A stretch of 42,794 nucleotides of DNA from Acidimicrobiales bacterium (GTDB lineage Bacteria; Actinomycetota; Acidimicrobiia; Acidimicrobiales; Ilumatobacteraceae). The stretch covers positions 1 to 42,794 of the forward strand of contig CANIBN010000003.1 of the NCBI GenBank assembly GCA_947465505.1, written 5' to 3'. Under the pieces are notes generated by a model. That model had not been told where the DNA came from and ran no database searches. It saw nothing but the letters and a program-made list of their open reading frames with translations. Positions within the stretch are counted from its first letter, which is position 1; the number at the start of each line of letters is the position of its first letter. Positions 23,846-31,190 of the stretch are shown in pieces. The translations under genes and the position numbers were made by a program.

Positions 23846-25861
23846 TCAGGCGAGCGGCTTCACTGCCTTCGCGGTGGTCAGTGCGGCACCGGTCCCGAGG
23901 AGGTTGCGTGCCGAGACACGCACCTTGTACCCGGTGCCGGCCACCAGACCGGTGATCTGATAGGTGGTCGCTGTGGACACACCGTCGCTCACCGTTGTCC
24001 AGGTAACTCCACCGTTGCTCGAGATCTCGATGACGTAATCGGTGATGTCCGATCCACCATCGGCCGACGGAGCGGCCCATGACACGTTCAGCGACGTGGA
24101 GGCCGCGGTCGCCTTGAGCGATCGGACCTTGCCGGGCAGCACCAGATACGGCTTCACAGCCTTCGCAGTGCCGGCCGTCTTTCCGTAGCCGGAGAACACG
24201 GTGTTCGTTGCCGACACCCGCACCTTGTACCCAGTGCCGTTCACCAGACCCGGGATCGTGTAGCTCAGTGCCGTGCCAGCACTTGCGCTCGACCAGGACA
24301 GACCATCGACCGTCCACTCGACGAAATAGTTGCTGACCGGTTCGCCACCGTCGTCCTTCGGGGCCTTCCAGGTCACCACGACCGAGAGGTTCCTCGGGGT
24401 TGCCTTCACCGATTGCGGAGCAGTCGGCAGGCTGAGATATGGCTTCACAGCCTTCGCAGTGGAGACTGCAGAACCAGTGCCAGCCACGTTCCGTGCAGAC
24501 ACCCGCACCTTGTAACCGGTGGCGTTCACGAGACCGGTGATCGTGTAGCTCGTGCCGGTCGACTCGCCATCGCTGACCGTGCTCCAAGTGGTTCCGCCGT
24601 TCGAGGAGTACTCGATGGCGTAATCGGTGAGCGCCGATCCACCATTGCTCGAGGGCGCAGTCCAGGTCAGGTTCAACGAGGCATTCCGTGCGACGGCTTT
24701 CAAGGAGCGCACCTTGCCGGGGACGCTGCGGGGAACAACGACGTCGGTCACAAGGTAGGACCCGACTTCGGAACCCTTCGTGGCCGCCACCCGGAATTCG
24801 TAGTTGGCGCCGTTTGTCAACTTGCTCACGACGAAGGTGGTGGCCGTCGAGACGACGCTCTTTGCGCTCGTCCAGGCCCCGTCGTTCTTGCGATACTCAA
24901 TCTTGTAGTCCGAGATCGGGCTGAGCGAGGGCCATGCCCCGGCGCTCCACGTGAGCGTGACGCTCGCATTCCCGGGAACCGCAGCAAGCGGAACAATCGG
25001 GGTCGAGGTATTGGTCGACGACAGCGCGCTGTCGCCACGCGCGTTCGACGCTTTCACGGCAAAGCAGTACGTGGTGCCATTGGCCAGCCCGCTCACGGTG
25101 ATCGGACTGCCCGAGCCGGACGCTGAGGTGATCCCCGTGGTACACGTCGCATCCTTCACCACGACCGTGTAGCCGGTGTCATCCGGGTTGCCGGGCACCT
25201 TTGCTGCGGGGGTGAACGCAACGTCGACCTCACCCTCGCCGGCCGTCAGGCTCCCGAGTGTCGGCGCCTTGGGGGTGAAGCCGGTTTCGTACGTGAAGTT
25301 GTTCGTGCCCTGACCACTTGCAGGCGTGATGGTGATCGGAACGGCCCAGTACTTGACGGTCTGGGTGACGAACGAGAGGTCGTCCTGCGTGCAGGCGATT
25401 CCCAGCCAGTACTCGCCAGAGAGAGCGGAATACGTGGCATTGGAGAGCACGACGTTGGTGGGCGGGAGAATCTGTCCGTCTGTGAGACCGGGGGTCTTGT
25501 TGCGGATCCAGGAGTTGACATTGGTGCGCAGGCCCTTGGCTCCAACATCGGAGCCGTCACTCGAACGGGGAAGTCCGGTGTAGTACGTGAACGTTGCGGG
25601 ATCCAGCGATCGTGGGGCGATGAACGTCTGCCAGAGGTAGCCGCTGTTGAAGTCACCCGGGCAGTTCTGGGCGGTGGAGAACGAGAGCGCGATCGTCGTA
25701 TCGCTGTTTCCCGAAGCAGGAGTGACCGTCACCGTGCCCTCCGCCGCGGTGCCACCGGCGAGTGCGTTGGCAGGCGTTCCCCCCTGCAGGCTTACCGCGC
25801 CAACGACCAGCCCTGCTGCCGTCAAGATCGACAATCCGAAACGCTTCGCCTTTATGAGCAC
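23846..25861 (-). CDS. Secreted protein: two-cysteine domain followed by five FN3 domains
   Basis: The 671-residue product has a signal peptide (about 1-34), the locus-specific two-cysteine domain (about 40-195: NCPGD, YLWQTFIAPRSLDPA, NKTPGLTDGQILPP, GEYWLGIACT, VKYWAVPITIT), then five fibronectin type III domains (about 200-290, 291-380, 381-475, 476-570, 571-671). The last three are very alike, each ending near TAKAVKP, with a DNA period of about 291-294 bases. No membrane helix, LPXTG or WxL-like end is visible, so retention at the surface would need a partner. It starts with GTG at 25861 with GGAAGG upstream, and has its own Pho-box-like site. Confidence 0.8.
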   Translation of the reverse strand: MLIKAKRFGLSILTAAGLVVGAVSLQGGTPANALAGGTAAEGTVTVTPASGNSDTTIALSFSTAQNCPGDFNSGYLWQTFIAPRSLDPATFTYYTGLPRSSDGSDVGAKGLRTNVNSWIRNKTPGLTDGQILPPTNVVLSNATYSALSGEYWLGIACTQDDLSFVTQTVKYWAVPITITPASGQGTNNFTYETGFTPKAPTLGSLTAGEGEVDVAFTPAAKVPGNPDDTGYTVVVKDATCTTGITSASGSGSPITVSGLANGTTYCFAVKASNARGDSALSSTNTSTPIVPLAAVPGNASVTLTWSAGAWPSLSPISDYKIEYRKNDGAWTSAKSVVSTATTFVVSKLTNGANYEFRVAATKGSEVGSYLVTDVVVPRSVPGKVRSLKAVARNASLNLTWTAPSSNGGSALTDYAIEYSSNGGTTWSTVSDGESTGTSYTITGLVNATGYKVRVSARNVAGTGSAVSTAKAVKPYLSLPTAPQSVKATPRNLSVVVTWKAPKDDGGEPVSNYFVEWTVDGLSWSSASAGTALSYTIPGLVNGTGYKVRVSATNTVFSGYGKTAGTAKAVKPYLVLPGKVRSLKATAASTSLNVSWAAPSADGGSDITDYVIEISSNGGVTWTTVSDGVSTATTYQITGLVAGTGYKVRVSARNLLGTGAALTTAKAVKPLA

Positions 25862-25922
25862 GCTGACGCACCTTCCACAACGGGGAACGAGAACACTCGG
25901 AGCGTGCCGAACGGACGTAGCG

Positions 25923-25955
25923 ACGACCTGACCGGAAGGTGTGCAGAACCTGAAC
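25923..25955 (-). promoter_or_regulatory. Pho-box-like site upstream of the five-FN3 protein
   Basis: On the minus strand three consecutive 11-nt units are GTTCAGGTTCT (25955-25945), GCACACCTTCC (25944-25934) and GGTCAGGTCGT (25933-25923). Units one and three fit the G(T/G)TCA pattern; the middle one is degenerate. The site lies about 60 bases upstream of the GTG start. It suggests the FN3 protein is made under the same conditions as the second pst operon. Confidence 0.55.
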
Positions 25956-26005
25956 GCTAGACGTCAACTCGAGGAGACCCAGCCGGCGGCACCGTCCGGC
26001 GGGTC

Positions 26006-28108
26006 TCAGCGTCGCTGGTTGAGGCGGTGGATTCGGTTCTGCGGATGGTTCGAAGAAGAGTCACCGCGTCGGTGCCACTGGCCCTCAGCGTCCAGCTCCC
26101 ACGCAATTGCGTCCTCTGCCAAGAGTTCCTCGAGGACGTTGTCGAGCCGGGTGCGGTGACCACGGTCCCTGATCGGCATGAGCACTTCCACACGACGATC
26201 AAGGTTGCGTTCCATGATGTCTGCCGACCCGATGATGTGCATCGCCTTGCCACGGCCCGAACCGTTGGCGAAGCGGAAGATCCGCGAGTGTTCCAGATAG
26301 CGACCGATCACCGATCGGACCCGGATGTTCTCGGAGAGCCCGGGTACCCCAGGGCGCAGGCAGCAGATGCCTCGGACCAACAGGTCGACACGAACTCCGG
26401 CGCTGCTGGCACGGTAGAGCGCCATGATGAGTTCCGGGTCTGCTACTGCATTCACTTTCGCAACGATGGCTCCCGATGTCCCGTGTGCAATCTCGTTGTC
26501 GATGAGCTCGATGAGGCGCGGGCGCAATTGCGTCGGCGCAACGAGGATCTTGCGATACTTCTCTTCCTTCGAGTACCCGGTGAGATGGTTGAACAACTCT
26601 CCGAGGTCGGCGCCGATCTCTGGATCTGCGGTGAAGAGTCCGAAGTCCTCGTAGACGCGAGCAGTACGGGAGTTGTAGTTACCCGTGCCGATGTGGGCAT
26701 AGCGACGCAGTCCGTCGTCGTCGTCACGGACGACCAGCACACACTTGGAATGTGTCTTCAGGCCGACAAGACCGAACATGACGTGCACACCGCTTTGCTC
26801 AAGCTTGCGTGCCCAGGTGATGTTTGACTGCTCGTCGAATCGGGCCTTGAGCTCCACGAGTACTGCGACCTGCACACCGCGTTCAGCGGCGCGCGCAAGG
26901 CTCTCGGCAATGCGGCTGTCGTCCGACATCCGGTACAGCGTCATCTTGATGGACTGCACCTTCGGATCGTCTGCCGCTGCAGCGATGAACGACTCGACCG
27001 TCTTAGAGAACGATTCGTACGGGTGGTGAACGAGGAGGTCTCGCTCTCGCAGCGTCTCGAACCAGTCGGTGTCGCGCCGGTCGATGGCCTGCACCCTTGA
27101 CGGCGTGGAGCCTTTCCAGGGTTCGTCTCGCAGTGCCGGACGATCAAGAGACGCCACCTGAAACAGCGCAGTGAGATCGATCAACGTACGGTGGCTGGTG
27201 ACGTCGTCCTCGTCGAGGTCGAGTTCCTCGAGCAACAGCCGAAGCAGAGTGTCGGGCATGCCGTGCTGTGCCTCAAGACGAACGGCTCGACCAAATCGCC
27301 GGCGGCGCAGTTCCATCTCCAGCGCCTCAAGCAGGTCCTCGGCCTCGTCCTCGTCAACCGTGAAGTCGGTATTGCGCGTGACTCGGAAGAACCAGTGCTC
27401 CTCAATCCGCATCCCCGGGAACAACTCGCCGAGTTGCGCAGCGATCACTTGCTCGAGCGGCACGAAGCGCACCCCGTCAGAGAGCGCCACCAGCCGCGGC
27501 AGGAGCGAGGGGACCTTCACCCGAGCGAAGCGTCGTTCGCCATCATCGGGGTCGCTCACCATTACCGCGAGGTTGAGCGACAGGTTCGAGATGTAGGGGA
27601 ACGGGTGAGCCGGGTCGACGGCGAGTGGTGTGAGCACGGGAAACACCCGCTCGCGGAACAGTGCCACCACTTCGTTGCGGGCGGAATCGTCGAGATCGTC
27701 CCAATTGACGAGGTCGATACCGGCGTCGTGGAGGGCCGGGAACAGTTCGTCGGAGAGGATCCGTTCCTGCTCGGCGACCAGGTCGGCCACGACGTCGCCT
27801 ACCTCCAACAACACCTGCGTCGGGGGTCGGCCGTCTGCACCGGGAGCCGTGATGCCGGCGTCGACTTGGTTCTTCAGTGCAGACACTCGCACCTGGAAGA
27901 ACTCGTCGAGGTTCGAGGAACAGATGGCAACGAACTTCACGCGCTCCAGCAGAGGAACGTTGGCCTCGCAGGCCTGCGCGAGGACGCGTGCGTTGAAATC
28001 CAGCCAGGAGAGTTCCCGGTTCAGGAGCACGTCGGTAGTCGGTTCCCCCACGACGCGAGAGGGTACCGATCGCTGCACAGCGCGTGCCGGTAGCGGGAGG
28101 GAGTTCAC
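26006..28108 (-). CDS. ppk1: Polyphosphate kinase, PPK1 family
   Basis: The 700-residue enzyme reversibly polymerises ATP gamma-phosphate into polyphosphate. The N-terminus has LLNRELSWLDFNARVL and CSSNLDEFFQVRV. The catalytic part shows KMTLYRMSDDSRI, VELKARFDEQSNITWARKLE, GLKTHSKCVLVVR with the histidine expected to be phosphorylated, YNSRTARVYEDFGLFTAD and ERNLDRRVEVLMPI. Length matches the family. The GTG at 28108 is the first start in frame and has only a weak ribosome site; starts 10 or 19 codons later are possible. It follows an 87-residue gene by 22 bases. Its place beside Pho-controlled genes fits phosphate storage. Confidence 0.95.
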   Translation of the reverse strand: MNSLPLPARAVQRSVPSRVVGEPTTDVLLNRELSWLDFNARVLAQACEANVPLLERVKFVAICSSNLDEFFQVRVSALKNQVDAGITAPGADGRPPTQVLLEVGDVVADLVAEQERILSDELFPALHDAGIDLVNWDDLDDSARNEVVALFRERVFPVLTPLAVDPAHPFPYISNLSLNLAVMVSDPDDGERRFARVKVPSLLPRLVALSDGVRFVPLEQVIAAQLGELFPGMRIEEHWFFRVTRNTDFTVDEDEAEDLLEALEMELRRRRFGRAVRLEAQHGMPDTLLRLLLEELDLDEDDVTSHRTLIDLTALFQVASLDRPALRDEPWKGSTPSRVQAIDRRDTDWFETLRERDLLVHHPYESFSKTVESFIAAAADDPKVQSIKMTLYRMSDDSRIAESLARAAERGVQVAVLVELKARFDEQSNITWARKLEQSGVHVMFGLVGLKTHSKCVLVVRDDDDGLRRYAHIGTGNYNSRTARVYEDFGLFTADPEIGADLGELFNHLTGYSKEEKYRKILVAPTQLRPRLIELIDNEIAHGTSGAIVAKVNAVADPELIMALYRASSAGVRVDLLVRGICCLRPGVPGLSENIRVRSVIGRYLEHSRIFRFANGSGRGKAMHIIGSADIMERNLDRRVEVLMPIRDRGHRTRLDNVLEELLAEDAIAWELDAEGQWHRRGDSSSNHPQNRIHRLNQRR

Positions 28109-28130
28109 CGTTCCGCTACCACGGCGTTAC

Positions 28131-28394
28131 TCAGCCTTCGGCTTCGACGAGGCCGAGATCCCACTCCACCGTGATGTTCTCGCGCTCGCCATCACGGGCG
28201 ATGCGCTCACGGTTGCGGCGGAACTGCGGGTCGTCGCGGGGCAGGAGCACCAGGCGGGCGAGGATGCGGGTGCGGAACTCGTCCACAACCTGACGGTCGC
28301 CGTAATCGCCGTAGACCTCCCAGTGGGGCGACACCGGGCCGAGGTACACGATGCGCACGTGGGCGCGGGGGGCTTCGGAGGCGGTATCGCTCAT
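28131..28394 (-). CDS. Conserved-looking small protein upstream of ppk1, function unknown
   Basis: The 87-residue product is soluble and charged, with a beta-like start (VRIVYLGPVSPHWEVYGDYG) and a helical Arg-rich middle (RTRILARLVLLPRDD, QFRRNRERIARDGE). AAGGAG lies eight bases before the ATG at 28394, a strong site that supports translation. It is probably co-transcribed with ppk1. I do not recognise the family; nothing suggests an enzyme. A TAGGAT -10 element about 85 bases upstream is a plausible promoter. Confidence 0.65.
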   Translation of the reverse strand: MSDTASEAPRAHVRIVYLGPVSPHWEVYGDYGDRQVVDEFRTRILARLVLLPRDDPQFRRNRERIARDGERENITVEWDLGLVEAEG

Positions 28395-28510
28395 GAAAGG
28401 GACTCCTTGGGACGAAAAATGCCCGGCAACTGCTCGCGAACCGGACGATCTGGGCCAAATCCTACGGGTTCGGGCCGCTCAGGAGACGTCCGTCACGATT
28501 ATTACGAAAT

Positions 28511-28520
28511 CATTGCAATG
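28511..28520. promoter_or_regulatory. AT-rich palindrome in the whiB / 87-residue gene divergent region
   Basis: CATTGCAATG is a perfect 10-base palindrome inside an AT-rich island (about 28495-28535) in otherwise GC-rich DNA, flanked by ATTAC on the left and TAAT on the right. It lies between two divergent genes, about 135 bases before whiB and 115 before the 87-residue gene. An operator for either is possible; the binding protein is unknown. Confidence 0.35.
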
Positions 28521-28654
28521 TAATTTGCGAAGTGCTTGACTACACCTTGCCGGAACCAAACGGGCTGCTCGGACGTCTCACTCCAGTAACCCGCCGTGGA
28601 AACGGTGCCCACCAGGCTCTGGGCGGAGCCACAGAGCAAGGAGAAGGACTCGAC

Positions 28655-28927
28655 ATGGAACTGACCGACACCCCCCCGGCCAGCGAAATCACCGCTTGGA
28701 TGGCCTCCGGCAACTGCCGTGCCTACGCCCCGGCCGTCTTCTTTCCGAGTGACGGCGTCGGCGTCGACCGCGCCCGCAAGATCTGCAAGACCTGCACGGT
28801 GGCCGACACCTGTCTCGAATATGCCCTTGAGAACCGCATCGACCACGGTGTCTGGGGCGGTGCGTCCGAGCGTGAGCGTCGCCGCATCCTGAAGCGTCGC
28901 CGTGTGGAACTGGGCGTTCGCCTGTAG
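28655..28927 (+). CDS. whiB: WhiB-family iron-sulfur regulator
   Basis: The 90-residue protein has the four WhiB cysteines (GNC, then IC-KTC, then DTC) that ligate a 4Fe-4S cluster, followed by the GVWGG turn and a basic C-terminal tail (ERERRRILKRRR) for DNA or sigma-factor contact. The frame is open further upstream, but the ATG at 28655 has AAGGAGAAGG just before it and begins the usual WhiB N-terminus. A strong terminator follows at 28944-28986. WhiB proteins are confined to actinobacteria and their phages, which supports the taxonomic call. Subclass is not certain. Confidence 0.93.
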   Translation: MELTDTPPASEITAWMASGNCRAYAPAVFFPSDGVGVDRARKICKTCTVADTCLEYALENRIDHGVWGGASERERRRILKRRRVELGVRL

Positions 28928-28943
28928 TCCTCACTCATGACGG

Positions 28944-28986
28944 ACGAACGAAATGAGCGCCCTCACGAGCGCTCATTGTTCGTTTT
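28944..28986 (+). terminator. Rho-independent terminator after whiB
   Basis: A 9-base perfect stem (AATGAGCGC at 28952-28960 with GCGCTCATT at 28969-28977) is extended by ACGAAC/GTTCGT past a two-base bulge and followed by TTTT at 28983-28986. It stands 17 bases after the whiB stop. It could also serve the convergent tatA transcript. Confidence 0.75.
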
Positions 28987-29046
28987 GGCGCCTCGCCACC
29001 CTGCTCGGCTCCCGTTCGGTTGCACGCAGCGCCGAAGCGCCGGTGA

Positions 29047-29265
29047 TTACTTGTCGTCAGACGTCGACGCGCTGTCGGCGGTTTCGGACTTGGCTGCTTC
29101 GGCCTTGTCCTTGCCCTTCTGACCCTCAGCGAGACCCTTCTTGAACTCCTTCTGGGCCTGACCCAGGTTGCGAGCAAGCTTGGGAAGCTGAGCGCCGCCG
29201 AACAGCACCACAACCACGATGACGATAATTGCCCAGTCGGAGGGCGACTCCAGAATGCCTAGCAT
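29047..29265 (-). CDS. tatA: TatA/E-family twin-arginine translocase subunit
   Basis: The 72-residue protein has an N-terminal membrane helix (WAIIVIVVVVLFGGAQLPKLA) with the family FG hinge, an amphipathic helix (ARNLGQAQKEFKKGLAEGQ) and a charged Lys/Glu/Ser tail. TatA multimerises to form the passage for folded proteins. The frame continues upstream, but MLGILESPSDWAI begins at the expected distance before the helix, so the start is 29265. The gene stands alone here: tatB and tatC are not in the window. Confidence 0.92.
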   Translation of the reverse strand: MLGILESPSDWAIIVIVVVVLFGGAQLPKLARNLGQAQKEFKKGLAEGQKGKDKAEAAKSETADSASTSDDK

Positions 29266-29341
29266 TCGCGTAGTCTGCCACGAATCGCGTGGATCGGGTA
29301 GGTCGGCCCCGGAATTCTTTGTAGGAAGCGCTGGTGCTCCC

Positions 29342-30127
29342 GTGATCGAGTGCGTCGTCAACGTCAGCGAGGGTCGTAGGGCTGAGGTGCTCGCCACCCT
29401 CGGGGCCACTGCCGGTCCGGCCTTGCTCGACGTACATTCCGATCCCTTCCATCACCGCAGCGTGTTCACACTCGCCGGGGTGGACGCGGTTCGGGCTCTG
29501 TCCGTTGCAGCGGTGAATCTCCTTGACCTCAGCGAGCACGAGGGAGTGCACCCTCGACTCGGTGTGGTGGATGTGGTCCCGTTCGTACCGCTCGTCGGGT
29601 CCACAATCACCGAGGTACTGGACGAACGCGACCGGTTTGCGACATGGGCGGCCGATGAACTGGGTGTGCCGTGCTTTCTCTACGGCCCCGAGCGGACACT
29701 GCCCGAAATTCGACGGCGTGCGTGGGTGGACCTCCGACCGGACACGGGTCCGGACAAACCGCACCCCACGGCAGGGGCGATGTGTGTTGGCGCTCGACCG
29801 GTGCTCGTGGCCTACAACGTCTACCTCGACGGAGTTGACCTTGCGGGCGCCCGGCGCATCGCGGCCCGCATTCGAGGCCCACACCTCCGCGCGCTCGGCC
29901 TGCAGGTAGGCGACCGGGTACAGGTGAGCATGAACCTCATCGACCCAGCACTCGTTGGGCCTGCACAGGCCTATGACGCTGTGGCGCAACACGCCCGTGT
30001 GGAGCAGGCAGAACTCGTGGGTTTGATTACCGAAGCGGTGCTGTACGCCATTCCCCGTTGGCGTTGGGTCGAACTGGACCTGGGCCCCGATCGCACGGTT
30101 GAATCCCGTTGGGCACGAATGACGTAG
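29342..30127 (+). CDS. Glutamate formimidoyltransferase-like protein
   Basis: The 261-residue protein begins VIECVVNVSEGR, the signature of the formiminotransferase N-terminal subdomain, with the conserved D-HxxxHRSVFT stretch, HPRLGVVDVVPFVP and the second subdomain GARPVLVAYNVYLD, VQVSMNLID. The family transfers a formimino group from formiminoglutamate to tetrahydrofolate in histidine breakdown. It is a single transferase part without the cyclodeaminase. The GTG at 29342 starts at the conserved N-terminus. No other histidine-degradation gene is nearby, so the physiological substrate is inference. Confidence 0.85.
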   Translation: MIECVVNVSEGRRAEVLATLGATAGPALLDVHSDPFHHRSVFTLAGVDAVRALSVAAVNLLDLSEHEGVHPRLGVVDVVPFVPLVGSTITEVLDERDRFATWAADELGVPCFLYGPERTLPEIRRRAWVDLRPDTGPDKPHPTAGAMCVGARPVLVAYNVYLDGVDLAGARRIAARIRGPHLRALGLQVGDRVQVSMNLIDPALVGPAQAYDAVAQHARVEQAELVGLITEAVLYAIPRWRWVELDLGPDRTVESRWARMT

Positions 30128-30153
30128 CGAACGGTACTGCGGGTAAAAACTGC

Positions 30154-30185
30154 AGAGGGGCCCCCGCTGCTGCGGGGGCCCCTCT
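30154..30185. terminator. Strong bidirectional hairpin between convergent genes
   Basis: A perfect 14-base stem (30154-30167 with 30172-30185), almost all G and C, with a four-base loop lies between the formiminotransferase and the second whiB, which converge here. The T-tracts are weak on both sides, but the position between convergent stops makes terminator function likely for both. Confidence 0.7.
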
Positions 30186-30226
30186 TATGCTGAGCAGGTG
30201 AGGCGGTTGAGGCCTCGTTCGGAGGA

Positions 30227-30499
30227 TCAGGCTGTAGCGGTCTGGCGCACCGACAGGGCACGCTGACGGCGCAGACGCCGGCGCTCACGCTCCGACAATC
30301 CGCCCCAAATCCCAAACTTCTCGCCGTTTGCCAGTGCGTACTCGAGGCAGTCAAGCCTCACCACACAGCCACGGCACACTTCCTTGGCCTCCCGGGTGGA
30401 AGCGCCACGCTCCGGAAAGAAAAGATCCGGGTCTACTCCCAGGCAGTTCGCCTGGTCCTGCCAATCCTGTTCAGTCTCATGTCTACGGTCGTCGTACAT
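30227..30499 (-). CDS. whiB: Second WhiB-family iron-sulfur regulator
   Basis: The 90-residue protein has four cysteines in WhiB spacing (ANC, EVCRGC, LDC), the turn GIWGG and a basic tail ([17 protein letters not shown]). An acidic N-terminus ([16 protein letters not shown]) precedes the cluster. GGGAGGG lies just before the ATG at 30499, deciding the start. It differs clearly from the whiB at 28655, so it is a different paralogue. It is divergent from the macrodomain gene. Confidence 0.93.
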   Translation of the reverse strand: MYDDRRHETEQDWQDQANCLGVDPDLFFPERGASTREAKEVCRGCVVRLDCLEYALANGEKFGIWGGLSERERRRLRRQRALSVRQTATA

Positions 30500-30636
30500 C
30501 TGTTGCCCTCCCGTCACTGGGTCTGCTCGCACGCCGATGCGTACGAATCTCGTGTGCAACACCCACGCCTGTAATTACAACCGTGCGATTCTCCCCTATC
30601 ACAAACACTTTTCGCAAGTGCGGATGCCAATTTTCC

Positions 30637-30642
30637 TAGGAT
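30637..30642 (+). promoter_or_regulatory. -10 element of the macrodomain gene
   Basis: TAGGAT stands eight bases before the GTG start at 30651, within an AT-rich stretch. This spacing would place the transcript start at or next to the start codon, implying a leaderless mRNA. No convincing -35 box is seen 17 bases upstream. Confidence 0.4.
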
Positions 30643-30650
30643 TTCTCCTC

Positions 30651-31172
30651 GTGCCCCCCGAGAACCGCCCCGAAACACCCGTACTGGACGTCTGGATGGG
30701 CGACCTCACCACCTTGGCCGTGGACGCCATCGTCAACGCCGCGAACAATGCCCTCCTCGGCGGAGGCGGGGTTGACGGTGACATCCACCGAGCAGCAGGT
30801 CCCGAACTGCTCGCAGCGTGTCAGTTGCTCGGCGGGTGCCGAACGGGCGACGCCAAAGCCACGCCGGGGTTCCGCCTGCCTGCCCGGTGGGTAATTCACA
30901 CCGTTGGCCCGGTGTGGCGCGACGGCCTCTCGGGCGAGCACGACCTCCTCGGTAGGTGCTATCGGCGCAGTCTCGAGGTAGCCGTGGAGATAGGGGCTCG
31001 AACGGTCGCCTTTCCCGCCATCTCTACCGGTGTGTACGGGTTCCCGAAGGACGCTGCTGCGAGCGTTGCGGTGAGCACGGTGCGGGCCTTCCGCGGCCCG
31101 ATCGACGCGGTGACCTTCGTTGCCTTCAGCGCGGACAACCTCAATCGCTATCGCACGCTGCTCTCGCGCTGA
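30651..31172 (+). CDS. Macrodomain protein (ADP-ribose-binding, possible deacylase/ADP-ribosylhydrolase)
   Basis: The 173-residue protein is a single macrodomain: [35 protein letters not shown] carries the NAAN and GGGGVDG loops that bind ADP-ribose, [24 protein letters not shown] and [12 protein letters not shown] complete the site. The Asn and Gly-rich loop are those of the MacroD/YmdB type, which removes ADP-ribose from protein or acetyl groups from O-acetyl-ADP-ribose. The start could be the ATG at 30624, but the GTG at 30651 fits the promoter and conserved length better. Confidence 0.9.
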   Translation: MPPENRPETPVLDVWMGDLTTLAVDAIVNAANNALLGGGGVDGDIHRAAGPELLAACQLLGGCRTGDAKATPGFRLPARWVIHTVGPVWRDGLSGEHDLLGRCYRRSLEVAVEIGARTVAFPAISTGVYGFPKDAAASVAVSTVRAFRGPIDAVTFVAFSADNLNRYRTLLSR

Positions 31173-31190
31173 GCGGTCGCAACCTGCGGG

